NCBI GenBank assembly: GCA_949298925.1
Contig: CASFYE010000022.1
Coordinates: 1 to 38,991 of the forward strand
DNA length: 38,991 nucleotides
Source: an uncultured Bacillota bacterium
GTDB lineage: Bacteria > Bacillota > Clostridia > Christensenellales > UBA1242
Reading direction: 5' to 3'
Shown: in pieces, positions 1 through 12,000 of the stretch
Layout of the letters: each line of letters begins with the position of its first letter
Numbering within the stretch: position 1 is the stretch's first letter
Notes under the pieces: generated by a model
The model's database searches: none
What the model saw: the letters and a program-made list of their open reading frames with translations, nothing else
What the model was told of the DNA's origin: nothing
Program-made: the position numbers and the translations under genes

Positions 1-10
1 AAATATAAAA

Positions 11-40
11 AATCATTAAAAATCATTAAAAATATTAATA
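11..40. repeat. Short AT-rich tandem repeat
   Basis: The 10-base unit AATCATTAAA occurs twice back to back (11-20, 21-30), followed by a degenerate third copy AATATTAATA. It is low-complexity sequence with no recognised function. It is too short and spacer-free to be a CRISPR array. Confidence 0.4.
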
Positions 41-235
41 AATTTTTAAAAAATTTTGAAAATAACTTATTTTTTAAAATATTTTAAAAGAAGCATTAAA
101 ATTTTTAAAAGCGTTTTATTTAAAAATAAAATATAAAATTTTTGTTTTCGAAAATGATTATAAAAATAAAAAAAATTGTGCAGTTTTTTAAATTTTGTGA
201 TTATTTTATTAATTAATATTTTATTGTCAAAACGT

Positions 236-286
236 TTGTATTTTTCGGTGTTTTTGTAGTAATATATCTCTATAAGGAGAATTTTT
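236..286 (+). promoter_or_regulatory. Putative promoter and ribosome binding site of the virB4-like operon
   Basis: A weak -35 (TTGTAT, 236-241) lies 18 bases before a -10 (TAATAT, 260-265). AAGGAGA at 274-280 is a strong Shine-Dalgarno sequence 7 bases before the ATG at 288. The ribosome binding site is convincing. The -35 is only a three-of-six match, so the promoter itself is tentative. Confidence 0.4.
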
Positions 287-287
287 T

Positions 288-3014
288 ATGCAAAGAATTA
301 TTCCGAGAAAAACAAAAGTAAAATTGGAATTTGTTCGGGGAGTAACCGGGCTTGATTTAATTTTGATGGTCATAGGTGGCGCCATAGCGATAATCTTGTT
401 TGCATCAAACTTTGAAGGGCACTATTGGATCGCTGGTGTTTGTACTATTTTTTATGTTGCAACATTTATAAAAATTGCAGATGATGAAAGGCTTTACGTC
501 ACGTGTGCCCACTTATTTAGATTTATGGCGCAAAAGAAAAAGTTTTCTGTTGACTCTGCAAAGGGGAAGAAGGGAGACATTAAGGAAATAATTCCTTTTG
601 AAAACATTTATCAAGATCGATTCATTAATTTTGGTTCTTATTATGGACAGGTTATTGAAATTAAACCGGTTTTATTTGGGCTACTTACAGAATACACTCA
701 AGACAACGTTATCGAAAGTTTTGCGAATGCTTTAAGAAGGCTGACTCCTGATCAAACTTGTTCGATTATAAAATTAAATCTTGCCATGATTCTCGACAAC
801 TACATTTATGCAGAAAACAAAAAGTACGAACTTTTACTTGAAATGCAGTATGAAGGTCAGGTTTCTGAAAAAGAGGTTGATGTGCGTTCGCCTATTTTTG
901 AGGAAAGAGTTTCATTCATGGAAAATCTTAACCGAAAAGACAAGGTTTACAAAGATCACTTTTATGTTGTTGTTTATGACAAAGATTTAGAACTTTTAGA
1001 AAACACTGTCAACGGTATGATCAATTCTCTTGCGTCTTCTTTGGCGCCTATGAGCGCAAAAAGATTGTATGGGCAGGATTTAACCATATTTCTTAGAGCT
1101 AATTATGGTCGTGAGTTTGATCAGCGAGAACTTGAAAGCATTCCACTTTCAGCTTATGCTGACTGGGCGAGACCTAAGGAAATAAAATTTAAGGCAGCAA
1201 AATACATAATCGATGGCAATGCATTTAGAACATATGCCATAACAGATTATCCACTTAACGTAGGTAATGCTTGGGGCTCTGACATCTTTTTGCTTGACAG
1301 GACAAAGGTTGTAATGAAGTTTGCTCAGGTACCGAAATCGGTCTCCGAACGTTCGATTGACAAAGCGATAATGGATATGGAAAGCAAATTATATCGAACA
1401 GGTCGTTCATCAAGTCAAATTGAATTGCAAACCCACGTTGAAACGCTTAAAGATTTGCTTGTTAATTTGAAAAACAACAACCAACAGCTTTATGACGTAA
1501 ACACCTACATAACTTGTGAAGATGCAGCAAAACGTGATGTAAAAGCTATGTTAAAACAAAGCGGATTTAAATTTAGCGAGATGTTTGCTCGTCAACAAGA
1601 CGCCTTTATCAGCAGTAACATTTCTCAGCGCGACAATATCAAAGGTTACAAGCGCGGTATTCCAACTTCCACACTTGCCGCAGTTTTCCCATTTATTTCC
1701 AGTGCGATGCAAGATGAAAAGGGGATATACCTTGGCGATAACGAATATCCGGTGTTCATTGACTTTTTCACACGCGACAGTGTGCGTGTCAATTCAAATA
1801 TGATGGTTATTGGTAAGTCAGGTTCCGGAAAATCTTATGCAGCAAAGACGTTGCTTGCAAATCTTGCAGCAGACAACTGTAAAATATTTATCATAGACCC
1901 AGAAAAAGAGTATGCATACTTAACCGAATCTTTGGGCGGAAAATATATTGACGTTGGTTCTTCCTTATATGGTATAATCAACCCATTTCACATCATAGCA
2001 TCTCTTGATGAAGCTGAGGACGAGCTTGCAGAAGAGGAAAGTGAAGAAGAGTTTGACCCAACGACTTTCAAACCAAAGCGCAAGAAAAAGAAAGATGTTC
2101 GTGTTAACGATTCGTATTCACAGCATTTGCAATTTTTGGAGAGCTTTTTTAGAAACATTTTGCAGGGAATTAGTGCAGACGCTTTTGAGCTTTTAAACTC
2201 ACTTATCGTTGATACTTACAAATTAAAAGGCATTGATGAAAACACGTATTTAGGCGACAAAAAACCAGAAGATTACCCGATTTTTGATGACCTTTATCAG
2301 CTCGTTTTAAAAAGAATAAAATCTGCCAAAGACGATTTTACTTTACGAAACTTGATGACCATTGAAGCATATATTAAAAAATTTGCATCAGGTGGACGAA
2401 ACTCTAAATTATGGAATGGTCCAACGTCTATTGAAACAAACGAAAACTTTGTGTGCTTTAATTTTCAGTCGTTGTTTGCAAACAACAACCCTATTTTGAC
2501 AAATGCGCAAATGCTTTTGGTGTTTAGATATCTTAACAACGAAATAATAAACAACAAGGATTTCAATGCTAAATATCACAAAGGCGACAAGGCTAACAAC
2601 AGAAAGATAGTTGTTGCTGTTGATGAAGCGCACTTATTCATCAATCCAAATTTTCCTATTGCGCTTGACTTTATGGCTCAAATGGCAAAACGTATAAGAA
2701 AATATTGGGGAATGCAGATAATCATCACCCAAAACTTAGCCGATTTTGTGGGAACGGAGGAAATAAGACGTCAATCAACAGCGGTTATCAATGCTTGCCA
2801 ATATTCATTGATATTCTCGTTGGCACCTAATGACATAAACGACCTTGTTGACCTTTATAAAAAATCGGGCGGAATAAACGAAGAAGAACAAAATGCTATC
2901 GTTACTGCGACCTTGGGGCAAGCTTTCTTGATTACAGGCCCAACAAGCAGGACTATGATTCAAGTTGTTGCTACTGATTATATAAGGTCTGTTTTCCAAG
3001 GTTCAAACGAGTAA
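288..3014 (+). CDS. VirB4-family type IV secretion ATPase with N-terminal membrane segment
   Basis: This 908-residue protein resembles the VirB4/TraE/TrbE ATPases that energise conjugation and type IV secretion at the inner face of the membrane. Residues 22-39 and 46-62 are hydrophobic helices resembling the small PrgI/TcpE/VirB3 subunits, so that part appears fused to the ATPase. The C-terminal RecA-like domain has a Walker A, GKSGSGKS (509-516), a Walker B ending in D779-E780 followed by A-H, and the downstream TQNLADF segment typical of VirB4/FtsK-like motors. A strongly charged acidic-then-lysine insert occupies about 574-603, between Walker A and Walker B. A giant lipoprotein gene follows after 9 bases, so the two are probably co-transcribed. 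No relaxase, VirD4 or VirB6 gene is visible, so a role in DNA transfer is not established. The family call is firm; the substrate is unknown. Confidence 0.9.
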   Translation: MQRIIPRKTKVKLEFVRGVTGLDLILMVIGGAIAIILFASNFEGHYWIAGVCTIFYVATFIKIADDERLYVTCAHLFRFMAQKKKFSVDSAKGKKGDIKEIIPFENIYQDRFINFGSYYGQVIEIKPVLFGLLTEYTQDNVIESFANALRRLTPDQTCSIIKLNLAMILDNYIYAENKKYELLLEMQYEGQVSEKEVDVRSPIFEERVSFMENLNRKDKVYKDHFYVVVYDKDLELLENTVNGMINSLASSLAPMSAKRLYGQDLTIFLRANYGREFDQRELESIPLSAYADWARPKEIKFKAAKYIIDGNAFRTYAITDYPLNVGNAWGSDIFLLDRTKVVMKFAQVPKSVSERSIDKAIMDMESKLYRTGRSSSQIELQTHVETLKDLLVNLKNNNQQLYDVNTYITCEDAAKRDVKAMLKQSGFKFSEMFARQQDAFISSNISQRDNIKGYKRGIPTSTLAAVFPFISSAMQDEKGIYLGDNEYPVFIDFFTRDSVRVNSNMMVIGKSGSGKSYAAKTLLANLAADNCKIFIIDPEKEYAYLTESLGGKYIDVGSSLYGIINPFHIIASLDEAEDELAEEESEEEFDPTTFKPKRKKKKDVRVNDSYSQHLQFLESFFRNILQGISADAFELLNSLIVDTYKLKGIDENTYLGDKKPEDYPIFDDLYQLVLKRIKSAKDDFTLRNLMTIEAYIKKFASGGRNSKLWNGPTSIETNENFVCFNFQSLFANNNPILTNAQMLLVFRYLNNEIINNKDFNAKYHKGDKANNRKIVVAVDEAHLFINPNFPIALDFMAQMAKRIRKYWGMQIIITQNLADFVGTEEIRRQSTAVINACQYSLIFSLAPNDINDLVDLYKKSGGINEEEQNAIVTATLGQAFLITGPTSRTMIQVVATDYIRSVFQGSNE

Positions 3015-3023
3015 AAGGGGAAA

Positions 3024-6000
3024 ATGAGCAGTTTAAAAAGGAATTTAAAAAAACTGATTGCAGTGCTATGCTTGGGGGTAACGTTTTTACTCTCAGGCCT
3101 CTTTTTTGCTGGTTGTGGTGGATCGGATTTAGAAAATTTGACACTTAGTTCAAATTACACATCAATCTCCCTTTATAAAGGTGAAAGTAAAAATATTCAA
3201 TTTACTATAGGAAACTATAATGACAACATAGACAACAGTTTAAGTTTTTCTTTAGTAGATTCTGCATCATCTACCAGCAGTAGCGAACACGTTGGATTAA
3301 AAGTTATCTCTCAGCAGGGAGCGACTACAACTGTTCAACTGACAGGGTTAAGTGGTGGGTCGACAACACTCATTGCGATGACTAATGAAGGCGCTAAAAC
3401 TTGTAAAGTGGACATTGAAGTTTTTCAATATTCGTCGTCGATTTCATTAAAAAATAATCAAGCTTTGTATGTAAGCAAAAATCAGGCTTTTGTGCCAAGC
3501 AGTGAGATGTTCGATTTTGACAGTAATTCCACTGAAAAAGAGCTGACATTTCATTTTACAGACAAAGTAGAAAACGTTGGTGACAACAACCGCTTTGCAA
3601 AGGTGATGTTGGACGAGGCGAACACACTGCATTTTTATTATGAAAATGGTGAAGAAAACACAGAAATAGAAACGATAAGTCTTGCATATGATGCGCAAAG
3701 TTTTTCTGCTTTTGCTAGATACAATTATTATGAATATGTTGATGGAACTAGGGAGGAGCGAACCATAGTTGTGCCTTTTTCTTTTTGTGCTTTGCAAGGG
3801 TTTGAGGAAAATCCAATTAAGGTCGAGGGAGCCGAAGACGACAAAGTTTCCTTGGTAGTCAACAGTAAAAATGAAAATGACAGGTCTGCAAAACTCAATG
3901 TGAAAATACCATATAGTGCAATCAATCCAACAATAGCTGGTAGCATAGCGAATTCATATGTAAAATTTGAATATTTAGTTGACGATTCCTCTGTTTTGTC
4001 AGTTGAAAAATCAAATGAAAGCTATGAAAACCAAACGATAAGCTTTGACCTAACTTTGACTAGTTCGACGACGATATCCCAAGAAACCAATCTTGAACTT
4101 AAAATTTATTACTACGTTGATGGCAAAAGTTTTGACAATGGAGAAAATTCTGTTTGCAAAACCAAAAACATCGTTGTAGATTTAAATGTTGCTCCTATGA
4201 ATATTACGGTTAATGGACTTACTGATTCTGCTACGAAACCGGTGTATCAACTTTATAATTATTATTATGGTTCCAATAATGGCGTTGAACTTGACGTTAG
4301 AGTCTATGAACCAAATTCGGATTATGCAGGTGTTAAAGTTGTTTACAACACAAGCCAAGTTCAGATTTTGCACAAAGGTGTTACGATTTCAAGTGGAACG
4401 GTGATAGAAAAAGAAGACCTTTCCACTCCTTTGATTTTGCGTGGAGCAGTCAACAGTGGGGAAAGTGAAGGCGAAGTAAAATTTGTCGTTGTGAGTGATT
4501 ATTTGGAAGAAGACACGGTGACTTACACTGCAAAGTACTCTGTAAAAAATGGAGCAAGGGCATTAACATTTGCTGACGAAAGTTTTAATTATCAACCAAA
4601 CAGCGCAAACACAGGTGTGTTTTTGTCTAATTCATCATTAGGTCAGCAGTTTTCTGGATTGCTGGCCGATCAACCGTTTTCAAGTGCCACATTAAGTTTT
4701 GTTGAGGGCAATGTTTCGGCTTTAACTGTTAGTTATGTTGGAATGGGAACGCAGACAGGAGGAAAATATCCTTTAATTTTCAACCTTACTCCTCGCATGG
4801 TAGGTGATGCGACCTATTCGGTTACTCTCGACAATGGGGTTACAAAGAAAATCACGTTTAGGGTTATTGACACGTTTGATGATCTGTCAATCGTGTTAGA
4901 CTCGTCAAAGAGCTCGGGCGTGCAATCATATGAGATCGTGGAGAATGATGAATATGATGTCGCTATGAATTTGATATTAAAAAATGAAACGGATTCAAGT
5001 GGAGTTGTAAATTATTCAAGCAATGCCTACTTAAACTTTGTTTCAAACACAATTGACAGTTTTTCAAGAATTGATTACGTTGACACAAGTTTGACAAACA
5101 TTTCTGGTGGAGGGGCTCAAAATTCTTACATCATAGGAGTAAACAGTTTTGGAACTTCACAAATAGAGTTTAACGTTTTTGGAACATCGGTGCAGGATTT
5201 TAAAAAGATTGACAACTTTGAAAAGAACGCTTTAATTGATCTTATTTCATACGTTCCAGTTTCTTCGTTTAATATGCAAAATTCTCAAACAGAGTCTTAT
5301 TCTACGGTTTTGGATTTATACGTAGGAGATTCTGTTACTGATCAAACATTGCAATCCGTTTCTTTTAGCGAGGTCGTTTCGCCAAACATCGCATATGGAT
5401 TTTATGATCCTATTGACCGTCAATTTAAGACGGAAAACTATTCAAGTAGGTTCATTTACTGGTCGTTAAATGGTGCTTCGATTTTCAAGCAGGTTGGTGC
5501 TTCATGGCAAATGACCGACACAATGGTTTACGATGATCTCACTGTTAGTTCAAATGTTTACCGAATCGGTGAAAGTGTAACTGAGTATTACGGGACTTTT
5601 GACACGGCTAGCATGACGTTTTCTGTGAACAGATCGCTCAATAGGACTTTCTCAGTAACTTTTTATGCGACATTAAGGCAATTTGGAGAAACGCGTCATT
5701 TTGCTGTAACGATAAGGGGTTCGGCTTACGACAATGTTGTAGGCATCAGTTCAAATTACGGATCGAACATCATCTTTTCTGCGCAAAAAACGAGTTATGA
5801 TTTTGGTGTTTATCTTAATCCGTTTACTGCAACTGACACAGGGATAACAATTCGATATGTGTCGCAAAACATAGGCACAGGAGAGAACGCTTTAAAAACT
5901 CTGATTAATGAAGATGAGATTAAAATAAATGAAACCAGCAAGGGTATTTATCTTATTAGTATAAAATTGAATTCTGATGTTTTAAACGTCCAAGATGTCA

Positions 6001-9000
6001 CATATAGTGGTGAACTACAAATTATTCCAAACTCATGGATGAGCGCGGGCGCGGTTTTGCCAGCATATCAAAATTCGATTCTACGTTTTAAAATAGAATT
6101 TCAAAATGGGACCACAGAAAACCCTTACATATTACAGACTGCGCAAGATATTCTTGCGATTGGTAGTAGCGCTGAGGCCATGCGATCTCATTATAAATTA
6201 AGCACAACAATAGATGTTTCTTCCATATCAAATCAGTTGCCTTTAGGGAAAGGCATGAATGCTGATAAAACGGATTTGGCTTTCACAGGTTCTATTACAG
6301 GTTCTACTAAAGAAGATGGAACAGGAGATGGAAATGCACGAATCGTTGGCATAAACATTCAAAATGGTAATTCTAATTATGGGCTATTCTGCGAGTTGGG
6401 CGAGGACGCAGAAATTTCCAACATAACATTTGAAGGGAAGATCAGTGTAGCCTCCGTTACGACAGAAGCAAACATCGGACTACTCGCAGGTAAAAGCTCA
6501 GCCACCTTAGACAATGTTTCGGCAAGGATCTTTTCATCCAAAATTTCGGTTGGCACAACGCAAGTTATCAATATTGGCGGTCTTGTTGGGCAAAACTCTG
6601 GTGATATAAATAGCCCAAATGTTTTGTTTGAAGACTATTTAAACGTCTATAGTAGTTCAGGCAATGTTTCAGACAATGTTTTTGTTGGAGGCATTGTAGG
6701 TGACAATTCCGGTTCAATTTCAGGGCAGGAAAGTGATTTTTCTAAATATGGTTACTCGGCTTATTCGGTTTATGCATTGATTCATGTCACAAACATGGCT
6801 TCATTTGACGAAACGAATTTTAAAAGTTCCGATTTAAAAGGCACTGTTGGCAGTGTGGCTGGTGTGTCTTCTGGCGAAATGAACTATATTTTGGCGGGAG
6901 GAGACGTTTGGGCAAAAAATGCCGGTGGATTAATTGGAAAGATGACCGGTGGAAAACTAATCAATGCTACTACCAGAACGTTTGTCAGGGGGAAGACTGT
7001 CGGACTTATTGTTTCCTCATTTGAGGGCAGTGTAGAAATTGGAAGTCAAAAATCCATTTCTGTTGAAGCAATAGACAATGGCAAGTTTAAAAACGAAAAA
7101 GCCTCCATGGGAATTCTTTATAGTGAAGAAGCAATATTTGAAGATAGTTTTGCTGAGGATTTAGAAGGCTTGACATATGACTCACTTTTATTTAACCAAA
7201 TTTTCCTTGGGACAGGTTTAAGTGGTCTTGCAGGAATCCCAAGTGGTTATCTTGAAAATGACAAGGCAGGTTCATTTGTAGAAAGAACAATCATTTCAAA
7301 TGGTGGAGCAAATATAGTTGTAACAAATCTTTCATTGACTGAATATTACGGCGATTTTGTTGTAGTTAATGATGAGAATATAGCGACGATAATAAACAGT
7401 GTAACCTTTGAAAAACAGACAACAAGTTTTTCTGTCGCTCCAAACACCACGTCAGGATTTAGACAGTTGCACCAAAATGGTTGCTCTCAAGGAAATTGCA
7501 CTTGTGAAAACATAGTTTATTTTGCCTATTATTTTGATGCAGTGGGTTATTATAACAACGGCGAATATGTAACAGGGAATTTAACTGATGCACAAAATAG
7601 TTTGGATGTGCTAAACCGTTTAAAACCAGGCGATGCACTTTATCCACTTGTTGTGGACGGCAACGACGTCACCGTTCGATCAAATAGCGCCAATGTTGAA
7701 ATAACTACATCTGGTGAGATTTACATAAAAGGAACCGGGCTTGCTGAAATCGAAGTGTTTAGTTTGTTAAATCAAAACAAAAAACAGACGATTTACTTGA
7801 ATGTGATAAATTATTTCAACTATTATGCTTACGTGGAAGAGTTAGAAGCAGGGATATTTAAGTTGGGAAACATGACATTAGGACAGAATGCCAAATTAAA
7901 CGTCTATTCACAAAAAGGTGTCAACATAGATGTTTCCCCTGTTTACACACTTTCCGCTGATACTTTTGGCGGAACACGTTTGGCGTATGGACTGGAAGAT
8001 GGCACATCCTTTAACATCTCAAAAACAGGACAAGTGTTGTTAAACAACCAAGTTATTCAACTTGCTAGCACAAACAATTTTGATATTCAAATATCGAAAG
8101 AAGTTCTTGAATATGGAAATTATGAGGTTTCTGGGCAGGGCGTCCGCTTTACTAAAAAACCAAACATCTCACTTGTCGAAGGCGCTACTGACAAGTTTAA
8201 CATAACAGTGAGCATTTCAACACTCGTCAATGGCAAGGGCTACTTTCATGCTGTCAGCACATTAGAAGATGTTACGTTAAATTACAACGAAGGATCAAAA
8301 GCAATTTATTCCAATTATGATGCTTACACGATCAGTTCATCACATTCGATTAAAGATTTGGTGGAGATTGATTCTGATGAGCCAAAGGATAGTTTAACTG
8401 TCGAGATTTATGATTCAAAAGACGATATGATTGACTCAGCACACCCTCTGTCAGATTTGTTTGATGTTAAAACAGCACAAAAAAAAGAAACATTGGAATT
8501 TGACGTTGAAATAAGGGTGGACACAAGCTCGACGGCATTTAAAAATAGGCTTGTCCACAACATTTATGGCACTTACACTGTTGTTTACTATGCTGAGTCG
8601 AATGGCAGAGAAGTGGCAAAATCCATAAAACTTACTCTAGTAAAAAATTCTGTCGATGTTATTGTTGCGTCAAATTATCCAAAACTTCAAGATTTGTCGC
8701 AAGAGTCAGACAAAATTGTCCCAGGTGCGAATGGCTTGTTGTCGGTGTCAATTTCACCTGTTGATGCAGATTTTGAATCAATTTTAATTCAAAACGCAAG
8801 TAAAAACAGCTTTGACGGTGCAGCAACGGCAGATTTTACGGCTGGAACTATAAACATTGATAGTGATGGTAAAATTGTTTTCGAACCAATTACTTATGTT
8901 GTGGTTGATGGCGGAATTAAAATTAGGCAGAGCGCTTTGGCTTCAATTTCATTTAATGGTCAAATTTATGTTCGTTACATCTTTTCAAACAAGTCGGTAG

Positions 9001-12000
9001 TTGACGGGACAAGTGTTGGCGTTGTCATTACAGTTGAACAGGAAGGCGGAAATTTTTCTAAACAGTTTGATTACACATTACTACGTGAAGACGCTGTTGA
9101 CATTCAAATTGACGGCTATCCAAACAAAAAACAAGTGGCTCGTGGTGTTGAATACAAATTAGATGTGAAAAATGAAGGATATGATTTTTCTACGCTTAAT
9201 GTCATTTCGTCAGATCCTTCGATAGCGACTATCGATTTGCGTGACGATGGATATTATCTCGTTATGACAAATGATGAGATCACCGATTATGATGCAGACG
9301 GTGGCAAAGATTTTGAAATTACGGTTTCAGCTTCAAAGCTAGACGAATTTGGGCAGATAAGCGAGACTTCTGCAACACTCAATCTTACGATGTTAGAGTA
9401 TGTTATAAACATAGTGGGAAATTCGGAAAACGAAGATTTGATAGAGGGCATGAATAATGGGGTCGTGACATCGGCGGTCGGTGAAAGAACTCAGTTGGCT
9501 TTAAACTTTGATGAAATGTTGGAATATAATCCAGCAAATCAATCAGTTTTAAACAGTGTTAATGTTTTCAAAGAAAGCTTAAAAGTGAATGGCACTTGGA
9601 TGTTTTACACCGATTTGAATGCCAACAATGATCAAGGTGTTCAAATTTATCCAACGCCATTAAAAGAGGCGCAATCGACAAGTAGCGTGCTTTCAACGGA
9701 CAATTCGATTTCAACTCGTTATCTCTCAACCTCTGGGTTTAGTTTTACCACAAATGTGGCGCACGATCCAGCAAACAGGCACTATTTCTTCTCTTACAGT
9801 GGTCAATACAGATTGCAATATGGGCAATATGTGTGGACAGCAAGAGTAAATAGAGAATATCCAAACGGTTACACAGAAATCGATGTTGACATCGACGTTT
9901 ATGCTTTTCTTCGTGGGTCTGAAGAAAGCCCAAATCCAGTAACCACTTATGATGAATTTTTAAATATGACAGCAGGGGGGCATTACATCTTGATGAATGA
10001 CATAAATGTTCCGAGTCAAGATTTTGTTCCTTTGAACACTGAAATTGCAACGTTTGACGGCAACAATCATTATTTCATTTTTGACGGTGAAACTTATCAA
10101 TTAGGATCGGCAGATGCAGGAGGACTTTTTGGAACGATAGGCCCTAACACCTTTATTAAAAATGTCAAAGTGCAAATAGGTGGAGAAACAAACAAGGCTG
10201 TCACATTCAATTCTTCTGCAACAACGACAGCATCAATAGGTGTAGTCGCGGGAGTCAACAACGGCTCAATTTACAACGCTCAAGTTGAGATGGCGAGTGG
10301 AGCAAAGTTGTTTGTTACGTTTGACAGTGATCCTTCAACAAGTGGGTTCTATTTTGGAGGAATAGTAGGACAAAACTCAGGCTATTTGACTAACAGCTTG
10401 TCAAAAGTAAATGTTCAGTCTGTAATAACAATTGGTGGTGTTGTTGGGCAAAACAGCAACATTATTGCCTCTACGGCATTTAAAGAAGGAATGCTTGTTT
10501 CGACGTCTATTTATCTTGACGTGTTTAGCACCAGTGGATTTGTGGGAGAAAACACTTTAAACGGAAAAATTTTAACCAGCTTTACGTCGGGCTATGTTTC
10601 AAGCACAAGACCTTACTCACTTCAAACTGAAAACGGTAAGACAAGTATGATTTCATCAAGCGTGTCGGCTTCGTCATTCGTGTTTAACAATGAAGGGGAG
10701 ATTGCCGATTGCTATTCAAACCTTCCTATTCAATCGGGTGGTATGAGCGCAGGGTTTGCTTTCTATAATTCTGGATCAATAAGCAGAAGCTTTTCAACCA
10801 GTTTTATAGTCCGTGATTCCAGTGCAAATGATTATATTTTTGCTAGTGACATCGTATCAGGAAAATTTGTAGATTGTTATTATATAAAAGGAAATGAAAT
10901 TAACAACAGTCTTTTAATACCAACTTTGGAAGGCGTTTTGCCATTAAATTTTGACACTAGTAATACTGATTCTATAATTAATGAATTTGCAAATTTGGAA
11001 GAAAAATTTTCTTCATATGGTTATTCAACGACTCCAAGTTACAACTCTGTTTGGTTTTACAGTTCAGGGCAGACAAGCAATCTGTTTAATGGCATGCAAT
11101 TTGCAGGAGGAAGGCTTGAACTTGTTTCAGCAAACATGATTTCAAATGGACAAAGGATAAACACTGGAATGACTACAAGCCCAAATGGTGAAATAACTTA
11201 TCATTATGAAACAGCACCATCTTCACCGGCAGATGGCAGTGCATTTAATCCATTTGTTATACATTCGCCTGAAACAATGGAAAGTTATATGTCCAACTCT
11301 AGCAATATTTTAACAGGATATTATCGTCTAGCTTGTGAAATCGATTATTCAAGCATGCCAGGGGATTATTCCAACTTATACAACAAATCCTTAAAGGGCA
11401 GTTTTGACGGAAATGGTATGACAATCAGGGGCATTAGAATTACATCAAACAAAGTAATCGATTATGCTGGATTGTTTAGCGAAATTTCAGGCAGTAGTGT
11501 TAATTTTGCTTCTGTTTCAAATTTAATAATCATACCTGAAGTTGTCAACTTCTCAAATGTAAATGCTGTTGGTTGTTTGGCGGGTACTGTTCGTAATGCA
11601 AACGTGTTCAACATATCTGTTAAAGGCGTAAAAAGTGAAGATGAAAGTGAAAACACCACTGAAGATATAGTTACAGTAAGTGGCAAAAATGTTGTCGGCG
11701 GTGTAATAGGATATGCAACTGAAAATTTCAACATTAAAAACATCGATGCTTATGTTGGCTCATTCGCTTCTTATGTTCCTTCAACGGATGACACAAACGA
11801 CATTGTTTCTTCAACGATAGACAAACTTTCTTATGGCGGAGGAATAATAGGTTATGCTGGTGGTATTGGGAAAATATACGATGTCAATATATCTCGTGGG
11901 GCAGTCAACATCTTTGCAAGCAAAGCGGGTATTGCCTTTGGTGGCATTGCTTCGCAAGTTTCTGTAAACAACGTTTTCTTGACTATTAATGCAAACATGA

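Larger units (their letters stand above)
1..287. other. Extremely AT-rich intergenic region upstream of the virB4-like gene
   Basis: I see no gene here. The stretch is almost entirely A and T and begins with a short tandem repeat (11-40). Its last 60 bases hold the likely promoter and ribosome binding site of the VirB4-like gene. If a gene lies further upstream, it belongs to a different unit or is outside the window. Confidence 0.7.

Noticed and set aside
11..40. Repeats as a CRISPR array or replication origin
   Set aside because: Units are 10 bases with no spacers, and no cas genes, DnaA boxes or dnaA gene are present.
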